From IMG/VR virus record IMGVR_UViG_3300035698_029021, positions 1 through 25,021 of that record: a stretch of DNA of 25,021 nucleotides. One strand, written 5' to 3'. Both the position numbers and the translations under genes were made by a program. Shown in pieces: positions 20,384-25,021 of the stretch (within the stretch, counting starts at the first letter, position 1; each line of letters starts with the position of its first letter). The notes under the pieces are model-generated. The model had not been told where the DNA came from and did not search any database. It saw only the letters and a list, made by a program, of their open reading frames with translations. This stretch comes from a virus.

Positions 20384-20980
20384 ATGATTAAGGAAAAAGA
20401 CATTCAAATAATTGCGACTAATTTTATAAAAGATAAAAGTGATAAAAATTTTAAATATTTATATGAAAGACTAAGACCGGGTATAATAAACCATTGCTAT
20501 GGTATATTAAAAGAAAAAAGTTTAGCTGAAGATGCTTTCCTTAATTGTATGGCAAAAATATGGCAAAAAGTTGATCAATATAACATAGACCGAGGTAATT
20601 TTTCTACTTGGTGTTATAATATAGCTAAAAATGAATCCTTACTAATAATAAAGGCCCGTAAAAAATATAAAAGTAAAACCGAAAGCGACGTAGAATTTAT
20701 AGCCGCTTCCAGTATGAAAAATCTTCCTGCTGAACCTGATCCATTATGGGCATTTGCAAACGATGAAGGTGATACTATTGATGAAATATATAATAATATT
20801 ATAGAAGAAATAAAAAATCTCCCTCCGTTATATAAAAATATAATGATAGATAGAGAAATAAATAGAATGAAATATAAAGATATCGCTGAAAAATACGATA
20901 TTAAAAAACGTTCTATAGCAACAAGAATACGTAGGGCTAGGAGTCAAATACGTAAAAAAATAAGAACCTCTAATAGATAA
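20384..20980 (+). CDS. ECF-like sigma-70 family RNA polymerase sigma factor
   Basis: 198 residues with the two-domain layout of a compact sigma factor. Region 2 spans about 22-95: FKYLYERLRPGI, the core-binding helix AEDAFLNCMAKIWQKVDQY and the -10-recognising NFSTWCYNIAKNE at 72-84. Region 4 spans about 137-193: LPPLYKNIMIDREINRMKYK then the helix-turn-helix DIAEKYDIKKRSIATRIRRA. Phages use such factors to redirect host RNA polymerase; T4 gp55 does so for late genes. Here the obvious candidate target is the GATATATA motif before the sheath, tube, neck and other late genes. It lies between the deaminase and a small membrane protein gene. An alternative is recognition of early or middle promoters outside the window. 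Confidence 0.85.
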   Translation: MIKEKDIQIIATNFIKDKSDKNFKYLYERLRPGIINHCYGILKEKSLAEDAFLNCMAKIWQKVDQYNIDRGNFSTWCYNIAKNESLLIIKARKKYKSKTESDVEFIAASSMKNLPAEPDPLWAFANDEGDTIDEIYNNIIEEIKNLPPLYKNIMIDREINRMKYKDIAEKYDIKKRSIATRIRRARSQIRKKIRTSNR

Positions 20981-20992
20981 AAAAATAAAAAT

Positions 20993-21460
20993 ATGAGAAT
21001 TATAAGATTATATAAAGAAATCCGTAATTATATTAGATATAAAAAAATAATAAAAGACGAATCAAAAAATTCTCCTAAATGGAGTAAATTTAGATTAAGA
21101 GTAGATTGGATAAATAGAATTTATACAGTAGTTAATCTTCCCCCAGCAATAACAAAATCTGAAGATTTTCCTGAAGAGGGAAAACCAGCTTATGTAATGG
21201 AAGAAATGGGTAAGGTAAATGATTACCTTGGAATAGATTTAAATTTAAACGAGGTCACTACAATAGGTATAGAACCTATAAAAAACAGTGATGCATTTTT
21301 GGTTTACTGGTTCTTCCTATTTAGAGAATTTACTATTTTGTATATATTAAGAATTTTAGCTATCTTAGGATCTATTATATACTTAGCACTTAAATGGGAA
21401 ATGTTATATGAATTTCTACTAAGTAGCATTAAAAAACTAACCGCATTATTTTTATTTTGA
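20993..21460 (+). CDS. Small membrane-associated protein, unknown
   Basis: 155 residues. The N-terminal 40 are strongly basic and amphipathic (RLYKEIRNYIRYKKIIK). A soluble middle contains PAYVMEEMGKVNDYLGIDL. Residues about 101-133 are very hydrophobic (AFLVYWFFLF, YILRILAILGSIIYLAL) but broken by R111-E112 and R120, giving one or two membrane segments. The C-terminus is again hydrophobic. It ends in a TTGA overlap with the nuclease gene, so the two may be coupled. I do not recognise the family. Confidence 0.7.
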   Translation: MRIIRLYKEIRNYIRYKKIIKDESKNSPKWSKFRLRVDWINRIYTVVNLPPAITKSEDFPEEGKPAYVMEEMGKVNDYLGIDLNLNEVTTIGIEPIKNSDAFLVYWFFLFREFTILYILRILAILGSIIYLALKWEMLYEFLLSSIKKLTALFLF

Positions 21461-22269
21461 TAGAAAAATTTCCAAAAATACTCCAGCTAGAAAAAATTAA
21501 AATAGAAAAAGCGCTAAATTATTTTAACGATCCACTTTTTATATTTAAAGAAAAAGAGCATGCATACACATATAATAATGTAAGATTTGATTCAGTCACC
21601 ACATTTATTAAAATATTTAAAAAAGAATTTGAAGAGGAATATTGGTCTAAAAGAAAAGCTAAAGAAAGAGGAATAAGTGTTAAAGAAATATTAGCTGAAT
21701 GGAAAAATAAAGGAGACGTAGCAAATATACTTGGTACATCAGTACATTCTTGGATTGAAAATTTTTGGATCTCGTGGGATTCTGAAATAATTCCAGCTCA
21801 TTACAATTCTTCGGCCGACGAGGTTAAAAAAAGATGCTTAAAATTTATAGATATTTATAATTCTAAGCTTAAATATTTTGTACCTTTAAAACCTGAGCTT
21901 AAAATGTTTTCTAAAAAATGGAGATTAGCAGGTACCGTCGATCAACCATTTTTATATTGGGACAAAAAATTACAAAAGGTTTTATTGGTTATAGGGGATT
22001 GGAAAACAAACAAAGAGTTTAAAGACGATAATCACCCCAAAGGAAAATACCAAAAATTATATAGACCCTTTTCTAATTTATTTGCCAATAGCCACAATGA
22101 ATATTCCATACAAATTAGTCTATATCGTTTAATGCTAGAAGAAATAGGAATAGAAACCCATGGTGGATTTCTTTGTCATATAGGACCAAAGGGCCCGGCT
22201 AAACTTTACCCAGTAAAAGATTTAAGAGAAATGTTAAAAATTTATTTGGACCATAATAGGTCTTTTTAA
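21457..22269 (+). CDS. PD-(D/E)XK (RecB/Cas4-like) nuclease
   Basis: 270 residues with the ordered motifs of a RecB-type exonuclease domain: GTSVHSWIE at 93-101 (H97, E101), E147 before WRLAGTVDQPF with D162, the catalytic DWKT at 181-184 (D181, K183), and QISLY at 219-223 (Q219, Y223). These enzymes cut DNA with divalent metal. Phage versions serve recombination, host DNA degradation or end processing. No ATG exists near the start. The first plausible initiator is TTG at 21457, which overlaps the previous stop by four bases, so translation is probably coupled to the membrane protein gene. No helicase domain is attached and no Cas genes are nearby, so a Cas4 role is not suggested. Confidence 0.8.
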   Translation: MIEKFPKILQLEKIKIEKALNYFNDPLFIFKEKEHAYTYNNVRFDSVTTFIKIFKKEFEEEYWSKRKAKERGISVKEILAEWKNKGDVANILGTSVHSWIENFWISWDSEIIPAHYNSSADEVKKRCLKFIDIYNSKLKYFVPLKPELKMFSKKWRLAGTVDQPFLYWDKKLQKVLLVIGDWKTNKEFKDDNHPKGKYQKLYRPFSNLFANSHNEYSIQISLYRLMLEEIGIETHGGFLCHIGPKGPAKLYPVKDLREMLKIYLDHNRSF

Positions 22270-22281
22270 AGCGAAACTTTA

Positions 22282-22302
22282 CATATATACAAACTATAAA
22301 TA
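22282..22302 (+). promoter_or_regulatory. ATATATA and TATAAATA promoter-like pair
   Basis: CATATATACAAAC begins 39 bases before the ATG at 22321, and TATAAATA (22295-22302), identical to the T4 late promoter consensus, lies 26 bases before it. Either could serve as a -10 element. In AT-rich DNA the second match may be chance. Confidence 0.35.
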
Positions 22303-22320
22303 TAAAATACAAAATTTAGG

Positions 22321-22830
22321 ATGAAAAAAAATAAAGAAAATAAAGAAAATATCGTTGATACAGTTGATACTGATGGTAATCGTGATTCTTCCAAGGATAT
22401 TATTATAGATGAAAAGGCTATTGAAATAACAGAAAAATTAATATTAGATAAAACCGAAGAAATGAAAGATAAAGTTTATTCGGTTAAAATGAACGAAATT
22501 TTATTAAAAAGACTTAATTTTTTTATGTTAGAAAAAATTAGCTGGACAAATAAAGAAGCACTGGGAGTTATTGAAATAAATAACACATTAAAGGATATTA
22601 ATAAAACCGGAATAAAAGAGGGATTTATTTATATGAATTCTTTACCTCTACAAGCTATGCATTATTTTGTTTCTAAAAATAAGGGAATAGGTTTAATAGA
22701 AGCTAATAAGCATATTGATATGCTAAAGGTTTTAGATGATGGATTGGAAAGATCATCAGAAGACGTTAGACAACTTAAAGCTCTTGAAAATGAGTTAGCT
22801 GGTCTTCAACAGGGGATTTCCACGGAGTAA
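22321..22830 (+). CDS. Hypothetical helical protein
   Basis: 169 residues. The first 30 are polar and include KENKENIVDTVDTDG. The rest is predicted to be mostly helical, with EKAIEITEKLILDKTEEM, then a segment ending ALGVIEINNTLKDIN, and a closing helix that includes VRQLKALENELAGLQQ. No known domain is recognised. It stands alone between a promoter-like element and a strong terminator, so it is a single-gene transcription unit, which is unusual here and suggests high or separately timed expression. Confidence 0.75.
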   Translation: MKKNKENKENIVDTVDTDGNRDSSKDIIIDEKAIEITEKLILDKTEEMKDKVYSVKMNEILLKRLNFFMLEKISWTNKEALGVIEINNTLKDINKTGIKEGFIYMNSLPLQAMHYFVSKNKGIGLIEANKHIDMLKVLDDGLERSSEDVRQLKALENELAGLQQGISTE

Positions 22831-22850
22831 AAATAAAATAACAATTGATT

Positions 22851-22882
22851 AAAAAGCACTTTTTTATAAAAGTGCTTTTTTT
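22851..22882 (+). terminator. Strong intrinsic terminator
   Basis: AAAAAGCACTTTT (22851-22863) pairs perfectly with AAAAGTGCTTTTT (22868-22880) around a TTAT loop, giving 13 bp and a seven-T tract at 22876-22882. The A run on the 5' side could also let it act on the other strand. Confidence 0.93.
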
Positions 22883-22898
22883 GTATATAAAGAAGTCT

Positions 22899-22908
22899 GA
22901 TATATAGT
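22899..22908 (+). promoter_or_regulatory. GATATATA motif before the membrane-protein operon
   Basis: GATATATAGT lies 34 bases before the ATG at 22933, directly after the terminator at 22851. Confidence 0.5.
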
Positions 22909-22932
22909 AAAGATAAAATTAAATTTTGAATC

Positions 22933-23241
22933 ATGAAAACATTTGAAAAAATAAAAAAACACAGCTGGGCAATAATTTTGGGCCTTTTAATAATTCTTTT
23001 TTTTAAACAGTGCGGATTAAATAGAGATATAGATAAAATACAAAAAAATTCTAAAGATTCTGTATTTTATATAGATAGTACATACAAAGAAGTCGAAAAT
23101 ATAAACACTATAACTAGAAAAGATATTAACGAGGAAATGAAAAAAGTTATGTTTCAGTACCTTATATACGAAGACGATTTAGACAAAGGAAAAATTTCAT
23201 TATCTGATATAAAAACGAAAATAGAAAATGATGAAAAATAA
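22933..23241 (+). CDS. Small single-pass membrane protein, unknown
   Basis: 102 residues. A short basic N-terminus (MKTFEKIKKH) precedes one hydrophobic segment at about 11-26 (AIILGLLIILFF). The remaining 75 residues are charged and helical (DIDKIQKNSKD, KDINEEMKKVMFQYL). The layout is that of an N-terminal signal anchor with an exported coiled domain. It overlaps the next membrane gene by 14 bases. An inner-membrane spanin-like or other lysis or exclusion protein is possible, but no outer partner is seen. Confidence 0.7.
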   Translation: MKTFEKIKKHSWAIILGLLIILFFKQCGLNRDIDKIQKNSKDSVFYIDSTYKEVENINTITRKDINEEMKKVMFQYLIYEDDLDKGKISLSDIKTKIENDEK

Positions 23242-23968
23242 AATAATTTCTGGTTTTATTATAGGAACTTTTGTTACTCTTTATCTTATGGTGTCATTAA
23301 TTTCTACAATACATGTTATAGAATTTTTTAGGTTATCTAATCCTGAATGGCTATCTATATCATTAGCTGTTGCATTTGAAGTAGGTGCTGCAGCATCTTT
23401 AGCTTCTATAATAGTTCTTAAAAAAATGAATAAAAGTTTAGTTTGGGTTTTATTCATAGTACTTACTTTAATGCAGGCTATGGGTAATACATACTATGCA
23501 TTTACTAACCTGGAAAATTTTTCTGGATGGATTGAGCTTTTTGACTTAGTTGAAGAAGATGTTCTATACCAAAAAAGAATTCTTTCTGTTATTAGCGGAG
23601 CTATTTTGCCTTTAATAGCTTTAGGTTTTATTAAAAGTTTAGTAGATTATATAAAACCAGAAAATTCTAAAATAGACCAGGAAATTATTTTGGAAGAAAA
23701 TAAAGATATTAAAAATGTCCCAGATAAAAATAATATAAAGGAGACTGAGGTAAATAATATTGTAAATCCGGAGGATTTAACAAAAAAGGAGGATTTAACA
23801 AAAAAGGAGCTAAAAATAATAGAAGTCGATGGAGGAAATAGTACTACTGAAACAAAAAAAGGAGAACTAATAAGTCCAGATCATTATTCAGAAATGCCTA
23901 ATGTAAACCTTAATAAAAACCAAGAAAAAATAGATCTTGTAAAAAGATACCCTGAAAATTTAAAATAA
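23228..23968 (+). CDS. Four-helix membrane protein with long cytoplasmic tail
   Basis: 246 residues. Hydrophobic segments lie at about 7-29, 40-63, 69-90 and 117-137, giving four probable membrane helices. A polar tail of about 100 residues follows, rich in Glu, Lys and Asn, containing a duplicated EDLTKK. Two adjacent ATG codons at 23228 and 23231 both fit. The overlap with the preceding single-pass protein suggests that they act together. I do not recognise the family. Roles in lysis timing, superinfection exclusion or membrane remodelling are all open. Confidence 0.75.
   Translation: MMKNKIISGFIIGTFVTLYLMVSLISTIHVIEFFRLSNPEWLSISLAVAFEVGAAASLASIIVLKKMNKSLVWVLFIVLTLMQAMGNTYYAFTNLENFSGWIELFDLVEEDVLYQKRILSVISGAILPLIALGFIKSLVDYIKPENSKIDQEIILEENKDIKNVPDKNNIKETEVNNIVNPEDLTKKEDLTKKELKIIEVDGGNSTTETKKGELISPDHYSEMPNVNLNKNQEKIDLVKRYPENLK
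23771..23806 (+). repeat. Perfect 18-bp tandem duplication
   Basis: GAGGATTTAACAAAAAAG occurs at 23771-23788 and again at 23789-23806, encoding EDLTKK twice in the tail of the four-helix membrane protein. Confidence 0.95.
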
Positions 23969-23970
23969 AA

Positions 23971-24564
23971 ATGGCAGGATTACCAAATATACTAGAAGGA
24001 AATGCAACTGGACCTGTTCCCCCAGGAGCTAGCGGAGATAAATTCGAGTCCGAATATACTATTATAGCAAAAAATAAAAAAGATATTGAAAGAGTCCAAT
24101 TAACATTTTGTGACTTTAACGAATCTAGAAAAATAAAATTTTTTCACGAATCTTTTAATATAGTTTGGAAACAATATTTAGAGGAGTCTATAAATTTATC
24201 TAAATTTTTTCATCCTCTTCAAGATTTTTCTGGATTTCAAAATCAAACATTTGCTATTAAACCAGAATCCTATTTTTATTTCGACCCCGGAAATTTTAGT
24301 AACACTAACGATATATTAGGATTCCTTTTTGCTAAAGCCGAATATCTTCCTGAATCCCCCGAAAACCAAAAGTCATTATATTGGAGTTATGGTGCATCAG
24401 GAAAAGATGATAATAACCTTGAAAATTACGTGATGGGTGATTTTCTTTCTTTAAGTGGAGCAATAAAAAAAGGAGCTACTGGAAATGGCTGGAATTCTAA
24501 GGGCTTTTATTTTACTAACCCAAATTCTCATGTGGTAAAATTAAAAATAATAACAGCAAATTAA
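23971..24564 (+). CDS. Unknown, probably virion-associated protein
   Basis: 197 residues starting MAGLPNILEG, the same Met-Ala-Gly-Leu opening as both tube proteins. Two short Gly/Thr/Pro-rich pieces (GNATGPVPPGASGDK and KKGATGNGW) echo the collagen-like triplets of the fibre. The rest looks like a beta-rich structural domain (FESEYTIIAKN, TFAIKPESYFYFDPGNF, SHVVKLKIITAN). Its TAA overlaps the next ATG by one base. I infer a tail or capsid decoration protein without naming a family. Confidence 0.7.
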   Translation: MAGLPNILEGNATGPVPPGASGDKFESEYTIIAKNKKDIERVQLTFCDFNESRKIKFFHESFNIVWKQYLEESINLSKFFHPLQDFSGFQNQTFAIKPESYFYFDPGNFSNTNDILGFLFAKAEYLPESPENQKSLYWSYGASGKDDNNLENYVMGDFLSLSGAIKKGATGNGWNSKGFYFTNPNSHVVKLKIITAN

Positions 24565-25021
24565 TGGCTACTTCCCCTATTATATGTCCTGCACCGAATC
24601 TAAATGGATTTCTTTTTGAAAGATCTAGTTTAATTTTAGAAGAAAGTTCATTAACTAATATTTTTGACCTTAGTTTATATTCTATGGACTTAACTAGCTA
24701 TGCTAAAACCAGATATAATTTAAAACCAGAAGATTCTTTTTTACTTGCCCAAAGCGATATAGGAGATAAAGATGGATATGTAAGGTTTATAGCATTTACT
24801 GTAAAATATCCAATTGAAACTACAACGGTTAATAAATTCATTAATTGGACATATTCAGGAAAAACTAACAATCTGGGTGAAATAATGATACTTAGCGGGG
24901 ATAGAATAGATTCTGAATTAAATCCAACTACAGGATGGAATCTATCATATGACAATGGAATAATTATAGAAAATCCTCATCCTAATTTATCTGTAGAAAT
25001 TGAAATCTTAGTTGCAAGATA
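24564..25021 (+). CDS. Unknown protein, cut by the window edge
   Basis: An ATG at 24564 inside the preceding stop (TAATG) opens a frame that runs to the window end: 152 codons plus two bases (TA). It reads MATSPIICPAPNLNGFLFER to NLSVEIEILVAR. The strand-rich pattern (YVRFIAFTVKYPI, GEIMILSGDRI, GIIIENPHPN) resembles its upstream neighbour in style. The protein could end just past the edge, because the final TA may begin a stop codon. It is coupled to and probably works with the preceding protein. Confidence 0.75.
   Translation, partial: MATSPIICPAPNLNGFLFERSSLILEESSLTNIFDLSLYSMDLTSYAKTRYNLKPEDSFLLAQSDIGDKDGYVRFIAFTVKYPIETTTVNKFINWTYSGKTNNLGEIMILSGDRIDSELNPTTGWNLSYDNGIIIENPHPNLSVEIEILVAR

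Noticed and set aside
21457-22269. Cas4 or defence-system interpretation of the nuclease
   Set aside because: The RecB-type motifs are present, but there is no CRISPR array, no other cas gene and no cysteine cluster typical of Cas4 iron-sulphur binding.
24698-24955. Minus-strand open frame near the window end
   Set aside because: Antisense to the edge-truncated gene that is coupled to its upstream neighbour.

Overview
The window is a stretch of virion and late genes from a large, AT-rich, contractile-tailed (T4-like, myovirus-morphology) phage. The host is probably a member of the Bacteroidota. The phage call rests on a recognisable T4-type gene set in T4-type order: a gp14-like neck protein, two small genes where gp16 would sit, a gp17-like large terminase, a gp18-like sheath, gp19-like tubes and a gp26-like baseplate hub protein. 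The host guess rests on several points. Start codons are preceded by A/T-only leaders with almost no Shine-Dalgarno-like sequence. Coding is strongly AT-rich. A decayed minus-strand lipoprotein reading frame has a Bacteroidota-like 'ISCSKK' lipobox. No integrase, ribosomal gene, tRNA or transposase was seen.

Layout: (1) 1-4860 is the 3' part of a giant fibre gene whose 5' end lies outside the window. It encodes collagen-like Gly-X-Thr/Ser arrays, two copies of an 86-residue module, a beta-propeller with six evenly spaced Asp-boxes, a second long collagen-like shaft and a unique C-terminal tip. (2) 4941-6534 holds a small helical protein, a GT-B glycosyltransferase and a small protein, joined by 1-4 base overlaps. 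(3) 6599-9115 is a gp14-like neck protein with an apparent lectin-like C-terminal extension. (4) 9117-9341, minus strand, is a frameshifted lipoprotein remnant and the only minus-strand gene trace. (5) 9431-12022 holds two small genes and the large terminase. (6) 12129-16768 holds an oversized sheath protein and two paralogous tail-tube proteins, punctuated by strong terminators. (7) 16854-19752 holds a gp26-like baseplate protein, a small gene overlapping it in the +1 frame, and a 535-residue Lys/Asn/Glu-rich protein. (8) 19944-22269 holds a dCMP deaminase-family enzyme, an ECF-like sigma factor, a membrane protein and a PD-(D/E)XK nuclease. (9) 22321-25021 holds an unknown coiled protein, two overlapping membrane proteins and two unknown, probably structural proteins, the last cut by the window edge.

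The most attractive hypothesis links the sigma factor (20384-20980) with an octamer, GATATATA. Six exact copies were found by eye, all between genes. Five lie 29-45 bases before the start of a virion or late gene, and the sixth lies 61 bases upstream of another copy. This would be a compact late-transcription system, analogous in logic to T4 gp55 and TATAAATA but apparently with a different sigma lineage. A second hypothesis is that the glycosyltransferase decorates the Thr/Ser-rich collagen-like fibre encoded next to it. A third candidate is the +1-frame overlap at the end of the gp26-like gene, which could be a frameshift-encoded extension. All functional links are inferences from sequence and context.
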